This document shows, piece by piece, positions 37,458-46,214 of a stretch of DNA of 64,000 bases. This stretch comes from Pectobacterium sp013449375 (GTDB lineage Bacteria > Pseudomonadota > Gammaproteobacteria > Enterobacterales > Enterobacteriaceae). The stretch lies in NCBI RefSeq assembly GCF_048593165.1, contig NZ_CP184271.1. One strand, written 5' to 3'. The translations under genes and the position numbers were made by a program. Positions within the stretch are counted from its first letter, which is position 1, and every line of letters begins with the position of its first letter. The notes below the pieces were generated by a model. It saw only the letters and a list, made by a program, of their open reading frames with translations, was not told the origin of the DNA and made no database searches.

Positions 37458-38507
37458 TTACTGCTCGAAATAGCTGCGGATTTTCTCGATGTCGTCGCCG
37501 TTAGACAGAGCCAGTGAAAGCAGAATACGGGCTTTCTGCGGGTTGTAGAATCCACTGCCGATAGCACCGTCTTTCTTCTTATCCGTTACATAGCCGTTGC
37601 CAGTGCGTGTGCTGATCACCACCGGAATACCTTTGGCTACCGCTTTCTTAATGTCTTCTTTGATACGTGTCGGCGTAGAACCGTTACCGCTACCCGCGAT
37701 AATGATCCCTTTTGCGCCCTGTTCAATCGCGGCATTCAGCAGGCCGCTGTCTTGATCCTGATAGCTGTACAGAATGTCGACCTTCGCCAGTGCTTCCTTA
37801 TTACTTACGTCAAAGAATGGCTTGTTCTCGGGGGCGGCTGGCTGGTAGAAGAAGCGCGGTACGCCGCCGTAGAATGCGCCCAGATAGCCTTGTTCATTGG
37901 CTTTGAATGTGTCCAACGAGGTGGCATTGGTTTTGGTGGTGTAGAAGGCGGAGCCGATGCGATCGTTCAGCAGCACCATCGCGCCGCGTTTTTCTGCGTT
38001 CTTGCTCGACGCCAGCGTGACCGCTTCCAGCAGGTTCATGGAGCCGTCCGCGCTGATGGCGGTGGCAGGGCGCATTGCACCGACGATAACCACTGGTTTC
38101 TCGCTTTTTACCGTCAGATCCAAAAAGAATGCCGTTTCTTCCAACGTGTCGGTGCCGTGAGTGATGACGACGCCATGCGTATTGGCATCACCTAACTGTT
38201 TGTTAATCGCTTTGGATAGCTTCAACAAAATGGCCTGGTCGATATTGCCGCTGGCGGTGTTGGCGATCTGTTCGCCTGTCACCGTCGCGACATCGCCAAT
38301 AGCCGGCACGGCGTTCAGCAACTCCTGAATGCCGATCGCGCCAGCCTGATAGCCTGTCGTAGCCGTATTGGATTCTGCCTTTCCGGCGATGGTCCCCCCC
38401 GTCGCGTATATCGTGACGCCAGGTTTGACGTCATCGGCCAATAGCGCATGAGACGACAGCATCAGACAGGCGGCGGTGATGGTGCGGGCGATAGATGAGA
38501 GTTGCAT
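37458..38507 (-). CDS. ansB: Periplasmic type II L-asparaginase
   Basis: The enzyme hydrolyses asparagine to aspartate and ammonia in the periplasm. The ATG at 38507 (AAGGAT upstream) gives 349 residues with a signal peptide (MQLSSIARTITAACLMLSSHALLA); the frame extends 13 codons further upstream. Both asparaginase signatures are present: YATGGTIAG with the nucleophilic Thr, near residue 33, and VITHGTDTLEETAFF near 110. A KTNATSLDTFKANEQGYLG segment is as in Erwinia-type enzymes. The C-terminus ending in SYFEQ is usual length. It differs noticeably, from memory, from the therapeutic Erwinia asparaginase, so it is probably a second paralogue. It is not obviously linked to its neighbours. Confidence 0.92.
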   Translation of the reverse strand: MQLSSIARTITAACLMLSSHALLADDVKPGVTIYATGGTIAGKAESNTATTGYQAGAIGIQELLNAVPAIGDVATVTGEQIANTASGNIDQAILLKLSKAINKQLGDANTHGVVITHGTDTLEETAFFLDLTVKSEKPVVIVGAMRPATAISADGSMNLLEAVTLASSKNAEKRGAMVLLNDRIGSAFYTTKTNATSLDTFKANEQGYLGAFYGGVPRFFYQPAAPENKPFFDVSNKEALAKVDILYSYQDQDSGLLNAAIEQGAKGIIIAGSGNGSTPTRIKEDIKKAVAKGIPVVISTRTGNGYVTDKKKDGAIGSGFYNPQKARILLSLALSNGDDIEKIRSYFEQ

Positions 38508-38741
38508 TGGCAGATCCTTGTTTTTGGTATGGGAAAATAAGAACAAAGCAACTTCTATACCAATGCGTATTTATCTATTAGTCCGCTAATTAATGGTGAA
38601 GAGTCTTTGGTTTGGTGCACCGCGTGGGGCGTTGGCGGCTAAATTGCACCGCAATGGTGAGCGCAGCGGCAGTGAAGGGGGGAGAGGGGCGACGGGTGTT
38701 GATAACCCGGAATGACGTCATGAAACGTCCTACTGACGCGG

Positions 38742-38776
38742 TATTAAAACAGGGTGAACGAGGCTCACCCTGCTGT
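38742..38776 (-). terminator. Rho-independent terminator of kdgT-kduI
   Basis: CAGGGTGA (38750-38757) pairs with TCACCCTG (38765-38772). On the minus strand the stem is followed by TTTTAATACC. It lies 30 bp beyond the kduI stop codon. Confidence 0.8.
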
Positions 38777-38805
38777 ATTTTACGATCGCGGTAACCGCTG
38801 GCGGA

Positions 38806-39642
38806 TTAGCGTAAATCCAACATCGCGATATGATCCATATCGTCAAACGTCAGGTTTTCGCCGATCATACCCCAGATGAAGGCATAGTTTTTCGTGCCGA
38901 CACCGGTGTGAATCGACCAACTGGGGGAGATCACCGCCTGCTCGTTATGCATCACCAGATGGCGTGTTTCATGCGGTTCACCCATCATGTGGAAGATAAT
39001 GGTGTCTTCCGCCATATCAAAATAGAAGTACACTTCCATTCTGCGTTCATGGGTATGTGTCGGCATGGAGTTCCAGTTGCTGCCTTCCGCTAGACGCGTT
39101 AATCCCATGCTCAACTGGCAGGTGTCCAGCACTTCCGGCACCAGGTATTTGCAAATCGTCCGCTTGTTGCAGGTTTTCACATCGCCCAGCGGGGCTTTGA
39201 TCGCGTCATCCTGCGTGATGATGCGTGTCGGGTAAACGGCATGCGCTGGGGCGCTGTTATAATACAGTTTGGCTGGCCTGGCTTTGTCCAGGCTGCTGAA
39301 TGCTAAGGCTTTGGCACCTTTTCCAACATAGAGCGCTTCTTCATTGCCAACCTGATAGCTTGTGCCGTCGATAACAATGTTGGCTGGGCCGCCGATATTA
39401 ATCAGCCCCAGCTCGCGCCGCTCGAGAAAATAGCTCACGCCAAACTGTTTGCCGATACCGTCGTCAAACGTGATCTCGCCATCCACTGGCATAATTCCGC
39501 CCACCACAATACGGTCGATATGGCTGTAAGTCATGGTGTACTGATTTGGCGTAAATATCTGCTCAATCAGAAATTTCTTTCTCAGCTCAGTGGTATCAAG
39601 CGTTTTCGCGTGTTCACTGTGTACACTTTGTCGTACGTCCAT
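38806..39642 (-). CDS. kduI: 5-keto-4-deoxyuronate isomerase KduI
   Basis: KduI isomerises 5-keto-4-deoxyuronate (DKI) to 3-deoxy-D-glycero-2,5-hexodiulosonate in pectin breakdown; KduD then makes 2-keto-3-deoxygluconate. The 278-residue bicupin matches E. coli and Dickeya KduI. Metal-ligand segments are visible: PTHTHERRMEVYFYFD and, later, WSIHTGVGTKNYAFIWGM. It is the second gene after kdgT (12-bp gap), so uptake of ketodeoxygluconate and upstream isomerisation are co-expressed. Absence of kduD next to it is noted. A strong terminator follows. Confidence 0.95.
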   Translation of the reverse strand: MDVRQSVHSEHAKTLDTTELRKKFLIEQIFTPNQYTMTYSHIDRIVVGGIMPVDGEITFDDGIGKQFGVSYFLERRELGLINIGGPANIVIDGTSYQVGNEEALYVGKGAKALAFSSLDKARPAKLYYNSAPAHAVYPTRIITQDDAIKAPLGDVKTCNKRTICKYLVPEVLDTCQLSMGLTRLAEGSNWNSMPTHTHERRMEVYFYFDMAEDTIIFHMMGEPHETRHLVMHNEQAVISPSWSIHTGVGTKNYAFIWGMIGENLTFDDMDHIAMLDLR

Positions 39643-39654
39643 TTTGTTACCTTT

Positions 39655-40611
39655 TTATGCGTGTTTAGGTGAAAAGCGTTTTGCCCATAATGCCGTGATG
39701 ATGGGCACCAATACTGATGTCACGATCACACTGGTGGCGACGAGCGCTGTCGCTTGTTGAGCGACCGGCGCGAATTCTGGCGCCATATTGGCGATGAGCA
39801 GCGGTGTGGCGACGGCAGCGCCTGCGCTGCTGGATGCCGCTACACCTGCGGTGCCATTACCGCCGCCGATAAATTTATCCGCCAGAATCAACGGAATACC
39901 GGTAACAACAATGACCAATACGCCGAGGAAGATTCCTGCGAAGCCCGTTTGGAGGATCACCGCTAAATTAATCGTGTTGCCCAACGCAAAGGCGAAGAAA
40001 GGAATCAGCGTTTGTACGGAATTACCGAACAGTTTTCTCAGGTCCGGGTCGAGGTTACCCAGTGTAAAGCCAATCAGGAAAGGCAGGACGGCACCGACAA
40101 ATAGCTGAGGTTCAAAGGTCGCGATACCGCTGGCTCCCAGAATAACCATAGTCATTAACGGGCCGGATTCCAGAGACATCAGCACAAACGCGCCTGCCTC
40201 TTCTTTCGAGCCGTATTGGTTCATCAATGCCGCGTACAAACCGCCGTTTGTCATGTCCATTGCCGCGACCAGAGCCAGTACGGAAATTCCAGCCAGCATA
40301 CCGTTTTGGATACCGTCTCCCGGCAAGAATGTACCTGCAATCAGCGCGACCACCCAGGCGGTGGCGAGTTTGGTTATCACCAGAACGCCTGATTTTTTCA
40401 ACATCGTTCCCGTCGCTTTAAGTTCAATGGACGCGCCCATGCAGAAAAACCAGACCGCCAAAATAGGAATCGTGCCAGTAATCAGGCCGTTGCTGAAAGA
40501 CCCTAAATATTTCCCCGCCCCTGGCGTAAAGGTATTACAGATCGCGCCCAAAAAGAGCGGCACCAGCATTAATCCCCCTGGGATTTTATCAATAGCTTGT
40601 TTGATTTTCAT
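39655..40611 (-). CDS. kdgT: 2-keto-3-deoxygluconate permease (KdgT family)
   Basis: KdgT brings 2-keto-3-deoxygluconate, a pectin breakdown product, into the cell with protons. The ATG at 40611 gives 318 residues; the frame also has four upstream codons. The hydrophobic ~10-helix protein begins MKIKQAIDKIPGGLMLVPLFLGA, typical of the family, and has VAASSSAGAAVATPLLIANM near the C-terminus. It is followed directly by kduI, and an IclR-type regulator is encoded just upstream on the same strand. A KdgR box was looked for in the 350-bp leader but no convincing match was found. Confidence 0.92.
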   Translation of the reverse strand: MKIKQAIDKIPGGLMLVPLFLGAICNTFTPGAGKYLGSFSNGLITGTIPILAVWFFCMGASIELKATGTMLKKSGVLVITKLATAWVVALIAGTFLPGDGIQNGMLAGISVLALVAAMDMTNGGLYAALMNQYGSKEEAGAFVLMSLESGPLMTMVILGASGIATFEPQLFVGAVLPFLIGFTLGNLDPDLRKLFGNSVQTLIPFFAFALGNTINLAVILQTGFAGIFLGVLVIVVTGIPLILADKFIGGGNGTAGVAASSSAGAAVATPLLIANMAPEFAPVAQQATALVATSVIVTSVLVPIITALWAKRFSPKHA

Positions 40612-40962
40612 AACAGACCTCATTTAAAAATAAAAAGATATTCAGCCCGCTTTCAGTGAAAGCAGAGAGATGATTGATATAAAATAATAAATAGAGGTAA
40701 ATAAAACCTAAGCGGTTATTACCCGATTTCATTAAATAGTGAAGATGGTTACCCTTATTACTAAATTGATAATGAATACTCTTCGTTATCTTGATTTTTA
40801 TGGTTTTAGCCATTTTTCAGGTATAAATGGCCTTCCCGTAATGCGTATTAGCATTTACAGGTAATTATGTCATGCGTGTCCGTCACGCTTTTTGCGTGTC
40901 ATTATTTCTGGATTGTTTTAATAAGCCAGAATTTTTAATTATGAAAAGCGACGATGAATGTT
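40612..40962. other. AT-rich leader between the IclR-type regulator and kdgT
   Basis: No convincing gene is present; a 74-codon frame overlapping the kdgT start (40589-40813) is AT-rich and lacks a plausible ribosome-binding site. An imperfect dyad TTTCA-N8-TGAAG (40727-40744) is flanked by TTACCC repeats at ~40718 and ~40750. These are candidate operator sequences for the neighbouring regulator or for KdgR, unverified. Confidence 0.35.
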
Positions 40963-41751
40963 TTATCTGATATCAATATTCCTACTGTTAATATGTGCGG
41001 TAATCGCTTTGCTGGTTTTAATCAGGCTTGCCAGATGCTTCTCTTTTTTTCCATTCGCATATTGTGATTGCATACCGTTAACGCCGATGGCGGCGATGAC
41101 CTCACCGTTTTGGTTAAAAATCGGCGCGGCCATGCAGCAGATCTCTTCGATATCTTCGCCGTCGTCGATTGCCCAGCCTTGTTCCTTGACGGTTTTCAGG
41201 TGCTCGAGGAAATCTTCTTTTTTGGTAATGGTTCGGGGTGTTAAATATTCAAAAGTACAATCAGCAATCAAGGCGTCAATTCTTTCCTGTGGCAGCCAGG
41301 CTAATAACACTTTTCCCAGAGACATACGGTTAAAAACAATTTTCTTCCCTTCCCAGGATGTTTTTACAATAGCCTTGGGAGATTCCACTTTACTCAGAAA
41401 GAAACCGTTATCGCCGTCCAGAATGCCGAGATGGCAGGTCAATTCCGTTTCTTTGACCAACTCATGCATAAAGTTAATGGTGTCTTTACGCAGATCGATA
41501 TTCTTTATGACCAGACCGCCCAGCTCGAATAGCCTTAATCCCAAAACATAACGTCCGTCTGCGCGTTGGCGCAGCAATTGCGTGACAACCAGCACCTCTA
41601 ATAGATGGTGCACGCTGCTTTTGGGGATAGACAAATCTGTGCAAATCTCAGTAAAGCTGGCTTCATCATGCTTAGCGATGTAGTCAATAATCATCACCAA
41701 ACGGACGGCTGCTGGCGCTTTACTGTGTTCGAGCTGTTGGAATATATTCAT
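40963..41751 (-). CDS. IclR-family transcriptional regulator
   Basis: The ATG at 41751 gives 262 residues. An N-terminal winged helix is at ~10-70 (SFTEICTDLSIPKSSVHHLLEVL). The IclR effector domain (~85-255) has SLGKVLLAWLPQERIDAL and AAPIFNQNGEVIAAIGV. It is not KdgR itself: KdgR, as I recall it, starts differently and diverges throughout. Lying upstream of kdgT-kduI on the same strand, it probably controls those genes and itself. No normal ribosome-binding site precedes the ATG. Instead a 40-bp dyad (41754-41793) ends two bases before it, so translation or transcription may be controlled there. Confidence 0.88.
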   Translation of the reverse strand: MNIFQQLEHSKAPAAVRLVMIIDYIAKHDEASFTEICTDLSIPKSSVHHLLEVLVVTQLLRQRADGRYVLGLRLFELGGLVIKNIDLRKDTINFMHELVKETELTCHLGILDGDNGFFLSKVESPKAIVKTSWEGKKIVFNRMSLGKVLLAWLPQERIDALIADCTFEYLTPRTITKKEDFLEHLKTVKEQGWAIDDGEDIEEICCMAAPIFNQNGEVIAAIGVNGMQSQYANGKKEKHLASLIKTSKAITAHINSRNIDIR

Positions 41752-41753
41752 GG

Positions 41754-41793
41754 TTGTTCTATATATAAAACTATGGTTTCCTATATAGAACAA
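41754..41793. promoter_or_regulatory. 40-bp nested dyad at the start of the IclR-type regulator gene
   Basis: TTGTTCTATATA (41754-41765) and TATATAGAACAA (41782-41793) are perfect inverted repeats. Inside them AAAC-TATG-GTTT (41768-41779) is a second dyad with exactly the same centre. On DNA it is a strong candidate autoregulatory operator; in the mRNA it would be a long hairpin directly against the start codon. Confidence 0.7.
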
Positions 41794-41981
41794 TAATAAC
41801 GCAACGGTAATTTATTTACCTAGATACAGATCACAAAATAATCTCGAAATGGTTGAATATTTCAATATAATTAAAACGTAGTTTTATTAGGGAAACAAAA
41901 TGGCGATATTTGGGCGGGAAAGAGAAAGATGCCAGACCTTATGAAAATAAGGTCTGGCTAATAGTAGAACGGTTATTAGTG

Positions 41982-42098
41982 AATATTGGTCACTTAAGCC
42001 CGTTATTAGGGGAAACACAGGGGAGGTTCCCGCAGGAGACCTCACCCCTGTGGTCACCCCGTGTATCTCGATGCTTAAACGATCGGCATGAGGTGATT
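41982..42098. repeat. Dispersed 117-bp palindromic repeat, copy 2
   Basis: This is almost identical and in the same orientation as 21440-21558, with two one-base gaps and a few substitutions. The central CACAGGGG/CCCCTGTG hairpin is retained. Its right end touches the tex stop codon (42097-42099). The rest of the 41752-42096 gap contains only the dyad at 41754-41793 and AT-rich sequence. Confidence 0.85.
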
Positions 42099-44430
42099 AG
42101 CGCTTTTTAAAGGCGGCAGCCAGCGCATCACCCATCGCGCTGTTGCCAGTGACAGGAGCGTTAGCGGGGCGAGGACGTGATTTACCGGCTGGCTGACGCG
42201 ATGAAGTATTGCTATCGCCACGTGCATTGCCGCCGCCACGGCGTGATGCCGTCTCACCCGGCTGCTCGTCCAGACGCATGGTTAGCGCGATGCGCTTACG
42301 TTGCAGATCCACTTCCATCACTTTCACTTTCACGATATCGCCCGCTTTTACGACCTTATGCGGATCGTCGACGAAATGATCGGCCAATGATGAAATGTGG
42401 ACCAAACCGTCCTGATGGACGCCGATATCCACAAACGCGCCAAAGTTGGTGACGTTGGTGACTGAGCCTTCCAGAATCATGCCCGGCAGCAGATCGTTTA
42501 AGGTTTCTACGCCGTCGGCGAAGCTGGCGGTTTTGAACTCAGGGCGCGGATCGCGACCCGGTTTCTCCAGCTCTTTGATGATGTCGGTCACTGTCGGTAC
42601 ACCGAAACGCGCATCGGTGAAGTCCGACGGTTTCAGATTACGCAGTGCGTTTGGGTTCCCCATCAGCGCCTGCAACGCCTGTTCCGTCGCGGCCAGAATG
42701 CGTTCTACGACCGGATACGCTTCTGGGTGAACGGTAGAGGCATCCAGCGGGTTATCGCCGTGGTTGATGCGCAGGAAACCCGCACACTGTTCAAAGGCTT
42801 TTGGCCCCAGACGGCTGACTTTCAGCAATTGCTCGCGATTATGGAAGCGGCCATTTTCATCACGCCAGGTCACAATATTTTGCGCCATCATGCGTGTCAG
42901 CCCTGCAACCCGCGTCAGCAGCGCCACGGACGCGGTGTTCAGGTCAACGCCGACGGCGTTTACGCAGTCTTCGACCACTGCATCCAGTTTCTTCGCCAGC
43001 AGGCTCTGGCTTACATCATGCTGATACTGGCCAACGCCGATGGATTTCGGGTCGATCTTCACCAGCTCTGCCAGCGGATCCTGCAAACGACGGGCGATGG
43101 ATACCGCACCGCGCAGCGACACATCCAAATCGGGGAATTCTTGTGCGGCCAGTTCGGACGCGGAATACACCGACGCGCCTGCTTCGCTGACGATCACTTT
43201 CTGCGCCTTGATATCCGGGAATTGCTTCTGTGTGTCGAGGAAGAAACGCTCGGTTTCACGTGAGGCGGTGCCGTTGCCAATCGCCACCAGCTCAACCTGA
43301 TGTTTGAGGCATAGCGCGGCCACAGCCGTAGCCGCTTTAGCTGCCTGACCCGTGTGCGGATAAATGGTGTCGGTCGCGACCAGCTTGCCGGTGGCATCCA
43401 CCACCGCGACTTTTACGCCAGTACGCAGGCCGGGATCGAGACCCATCGTGGCACGCATGCCCGCCGGAGCGGCCATCAGCAGGTCGTGCATGTTGCGGGC
43501 GAAGACGTTAATCGCTTCATCTTCGGCTTTTTCACGCACGCTGCCCATCAGTTCGGTTTCAAGGTGCAGCAGCACTTTAATACGCCACGTCCAGCTAATC
43601 ACGGCACGTCGCCAACTGTCCGCTGCCGCATTCCCCAAACGCAGGTTCAGGTGGTCGATAATAATCTGTTCGCAGTAGCTCTCACGCGGCGCTTCTTCAT
43701 GCTGCGGGTCGGCGTTCAGCGCCAGTTGCAGTACGCCTTCGTTACGACCACGGAACATCGCCAGTGCGCGGTGTGAAGGCACCTGAGCAATCGGTTCGTG
43801 ATGATCGAAATAGTCGCGGAACTTCGCGCCTTCTTCTTCTTTCCCTTCCACGACACGGGAAACCAGATGCGCGTTTTTCCACAGGTAGTTACGCACTTTT
43901 GCCAGCAGGGTGGCGTCTTCGGCAAAGCGTTCCATCAGGATGTAACGTGCGCCGTCCAGCGCGGCTTTCACATCCGCTACGCCTTTCTCGGCATCGACAT
44001 AAGCCTGTGCCGTCAGCTCCGGATCCTGACTTGGGTCTTGCCACAGGCCGTCGGCCAACGGTTCCAGACCGGCTTCAATCGCGATTTGGCCGCGCGTGCG
44101 GCGCTTCGGTTTATACGGCAGGTAGAGATCTTCCAGCTCGGTTTTGCTCAGCGTGCCGTTAATGGCGCTGGCGAGCTGTGGCGTTAACTTCCCCTGCTCA
44201 TCGATGGATTTCAGAATAGTCTGGCGTCGGTCTTCCAGTTCACGCAGGTAACCGAGGCGTGTTTCGAGCTGGCGCAACTGGGTGTCATCCAGCCCGCCGG
44301 TCACTTCTTTACGGTAACGGGCGATAAAAGGGACGGTGTTTCCTTCGTCCAGCAGGCGGACTGCCGCGTCTACCTGCTCCGTACGCGCCTGCAATTCGCT
44401 GGCGATGATGTGGCTTAATGAATCATTCAT
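42097..44430 (-). CDS. tex: Tex (YhgF), RNA-binding transcription accessory protein
   Basis: Tex is an S1-domain protein that associates with transcription complexes and nucleic acid; its precise role is unsettled. The ATG at 44430 (MNDSLSHIIASEL) gives 777 residues (E. coli 773); an in-frame start 8 codons earlier also exists and ribosome-binding sites are weak for both. Domains: N-terminal helical region ~1-320, YqgF/RNase-H-like ~325-450 (GLDPGLRTGVKVAVVDATGK), helix-hairpin-helix ~480-560 (DLNTASVALLTRVAGL), S1 ~645-715 (GMILEGSVTNVTNFGAFVDIG) and a basic Arg/Gly-rich tail. In E. coli it lies beside greB; here they are 7.6 kb apart. Confidence 0.96.
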   Translation of the reverse strand: MNDSLSHIIASELQARTEQVDAAVRLLDEGNTVPFIARYRKEVTGGLDDTQLRQLETRLGYLRELEDRRQTILKSIDEQGKLTPQLASAINGTLSKTELEDLYLPYKPKRRTRGQIAIEAGLEPLADGLWQDPSQDPELTAQAYVDAEKGVADVKAALDGARYILMERFAEDATLLAKVRNYLWKNAHLVSRVVEGKEEEGAKFRDYFDHHEPIAQVPSHRALAMFRGRNEGVLQLALNADPQHEEAPRESYCEQIIIDHLNLRLGNAAADSWRRAVISWTWRIKVLLHLETELMGSVREKAEDEAINVFARNMHDLLMAAPAGMRATMGLDPGLRTGVKVAVVDATGKLVATDTIYPHTGQAAKAATAVAALCLKHQVELVAIGNGTASRETERFFLDTQKQFPDIKAQKVIVSEAGASVYSASELAAQEFPDLDVSLRGAVSIARRLQDPLAELVKIDPKSIGVGQYQHDVSQSLLAKKLDAVVEDCVNAVGVDLNTASVALLTRVAGLTRMMAQNIVTWRDENGRFHNREQLLKVSRLGPKAFEQCAGFLRINHGDNPLDASTVHPEAYPVVERILAATEQALQALMGNPNALRNLKPSDFTDARFGVPTVTDIIKELEKPGRDPRPEFKTASFADGVETLNDLLPGMILEGSVTNVTNFGAFVDIGVHQDGLVHISSLADHFVDDPHKVVKAGDIVKVKVMEVDLQRKRIALTMRLDEQPGETASRRGGGNARGDSNTSSRQPAGKSRPRPANAPVTGNSAMGDALAAAFKKR

Positions 44431-44762
44431 GGGTCTGATATCAGTCGTCATCAAGTGAATTAAATAAGTGAGGACAGTTATACGGATTGAGCGTGCAAAA
44501 TGCCAGCCGCTGCCGTCTGGAAAACGCGGATGATCTCGCGTTGTTCAGTACAACAAAATTTACCTAAATCAATATTCCGTCAGATTCTTGCAACCCATGC
44601 ACAATTTTAGCGTATGACATACGTTGGCTTGTTTCACGGTGAATTGAATGCCGTTTTGTATTGAACGTCGCGTTAATCAGGGTGTGTAGCACGGAATGAC
44701 CTATCCAGAAGCCCGTGAGAGCGAACGAGAACAACATCATTATTCGGGCAGGAGAAAAGTTC

Positions 44763-46046
44763 ATGACAGTCAGAACGTCCACGTTGACGACAGAAGGGCA
44801 GGAGAGTATCACGCTGGACATGCGTACCGGCGTACTGGGGAAAGCGGCGGTGGATATTCGCCCGCTTGGTGAAAATGGGCTGTGTAGCTATGATCCCGGT
44901 TTTGCCAATACGGCAGGATGTGAGTCGGCGATTACCTATATTGATGCGGTGAATAGCGTGCTGCTGCATCGGGGCTTCCCTGTCGAACAGCTTGCTGAGC
45001 AGTGTGACTTTACCGAAGTCTGTTACATCCTGCTGCATGGCGAAGCGCCTTCGGCAGAGGCGTATGCGAAGTTTGCCGACAACATTACCCGCCATACGCT
45101 GGTTCATGAGCAAATTACCCGGATGTTCAGCGGCTTTCGTCGCGATTCCCACCCGATGGCGCTGATGTGCGCGGTGGTGGGTGCGCTGGCTGCGTTCTAT
45201 CACGATGTATTGGATATCCATAATGCGGAGCATCGCGAGCTGGCGGCCGTGCGGCTACTGTCGAAAATGCCGACGCTGGCGGCGATGTGCTACAAGTATT
45301 CCATCGAACAGCCGTCCGTGTATCCCCGCAATTCACTCTCCTATACCGGCAACTTCCTGCACATGCTGTTTTCAATTCCGGCGGAAAAATATGAAGTCAA
45401 TCCGGTGCTGGAACGGGCGATGAACCGCATCCTGATTCTGCATGCCGATCATGGTCAGTGCCCGTCTACGATGGCGGTCAGAGCGTCGGGGTCTTCCGGC
45501 GCGAACCCGTTTGCCTGCATTGCTGCTGGACTGGCATCGATGTGGGGGCCGTTGCACGGTGGGGCGAACGAAGCCTGTATGCGCATGCTGGAAGAGATCA
45601 AAACGGTCGATCGCGTCCCTGAATTTGTACGACGTGCGAAAGACCGCTGCGATTCATTCCGCCTGATGGGATTCGGTAACTCGATCTACCAGCATTTTGA
45701 TCCCCGCGCGGCGATTCTGCGTAAAACCTGTTACGAAGTGCTCAATGAACTGGGTACGGAAGACAGTCTGTTGCAGGTGGCGATGGAGCTGGAACATATC
45801 GCTATGACCGATGCGTATTTTCTGGAGAATAGGCTTTATCCGAGTGTCGATTTCTATACGTCGGTCATTCTGAAAGCGATGGGGCTGCCGCCGTCCATGT
45901 TTACGGTGATTTCCACCGTCGGCAGAACGATCGGCTGGATTGCACATTGGGATGAGATGCACAAGCAGGATGAAATCAGCATCTACCGTCCGCGCCAAAT
46001 TTATACTGGGCAGCCGCGCCGTGACTATGTTTCTAAAAAAGACTGA
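44763..46046 (+). CDS. Divergent type II citrate synthase paralogue (catalytic His replaced)
   Basis: The ATG at 44763 (AGGAG nine bases upstream) gives 427 residues, the length of E. coli GltA. It retains HADHGQC (oxaloacetate His), PLHGGANEA (catalytic His264 equivalent), VDFYTSV (catalytic Asp362 equivalent) and the ending PRQIYTGQPRRDY. However, the conserved GFGHRVYKNYDPRA of GltA reads GFGNSIYQHFDPRA here: the His305 equivalent is Asn and the following Arg is Ser. The enzyme may have changed specificity, reduced activity, or lost function. The last five codons are the first unit of a 19-bp tandem repeat that continues past the stop. It sits in a block inserted between tex and greB and is not the housekeeping gltA locus. 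Confidence 0.9.
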   Translation: MTVRTSTLTTEGQESITLDMRTGVLGKAAVDIRPLGENGLCSYDPGFANTAGCESAITYIDAVNSVLLHRGFPVEQLAEQCDFTEVCYILLHGEAPSAEAYAKFADNITRHTLVHEQITRMFSGFRRDSHPMALMCAVVGALAAFYHDVLDIHNAEHRELAAVRLLSKMPTLAAMCYKYSIEQPSVYPRNSLSYTGNFLHMLFSIPAEKYEVNPVLERAMNRILILHADHGQCPSTMAVRASGSSGANPFACIAAGLASMWGPLHGGANEACMRMLEEIKTVDRVPEFVRRAKDRCDSFRLMGFGNSIYQHFDPRAAILRKTCYEVLNELGTEDSLLQVAMELEHIAMTDAYFLENRLYPSVDFYTSVILKAMGLPPSMFTVISTVGRTIGWIAHWDEMHKQDEISIYRPRQIYTGQPRRDYVSKKD

Positions 46047-46134
46047 TGTTTCTAAAAAAGACTGATGTTTCTAAAAAAGACTAATGTTTCTAAAAAAGAC
46101 TAATGTCTCCAAAAAAGACTAATATTGCTAAAAA
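46027..46134. repeat. Tandem array of a 19-bp unit at the end of the citrate synthase gene
   Basis: The unit ATGTTTCTAAAAAAGACTG begins at 46027, 46046, 46065 and 46084 with at most a G-to-A change at its end. It continues with more variation at 46103 (ATGTCTCCAAAAAAGACTA) and as a degraded unit at 46122. The first copy contains the last codons and stop of the coding region. Confidence 0.9.
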
Positions 46135-46161
46135 TCTTCCAATTAGAGCAATGATGTGACG

Positions 46162-46197
46162 ATCACCATGATGCCTACGTTGTGGCATCATGGTGAT
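46162..46197. terminator. Perfect 14-bp hairpin between convergent genes
   Basis: ATCACCATGATGCC (46162-46175) pairs perfectly with GGCATCATGGTGAT (46184-46197) around an 8-base loop. No long T-run follows on either strand. It lies between the ends of the citrate synthase and chemoreceptor genes and is probably a bidirectional transcript end. Confidence 0.6.
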
Positions 46198-46214
46198 AGC
46201 TGACAGGGATAAGC

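Noticed and set aside
40589..40813. A 74-codon gene overlapping the start of kdgT
   Set aside because: It is AT-rich low-information sequence overlapping the kdgT start, with no ribosome-binding site or motif.
40963..41751. The regulator as KdgR, the pectinolysis repressor
   Set aside because: The N-terminus and most motifs differ from what I recall of KdgR, and KdgR is normally encoded elsewhere; only the IclR family can be supported.
41910..42110. A 66-codon open frame next to tex
   Set aside because: It is produced by the dispersed 117-bp repeat and shows no coding features.
44455..44762. A gene in the gap between tex and the citrate synthase paralogue
   Set aside because: An 85-codon antisense frame (44564-44821) has no motif and overlaps the citrate synthase start; the gap probably holds only two divergent promoters.
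46027..46134. Direct repeats that might be a CRISPR array
   Set aside because: The units are head-to-tail with no unique spacers and begin inside a coding region, so they are a simple tandem repeat.
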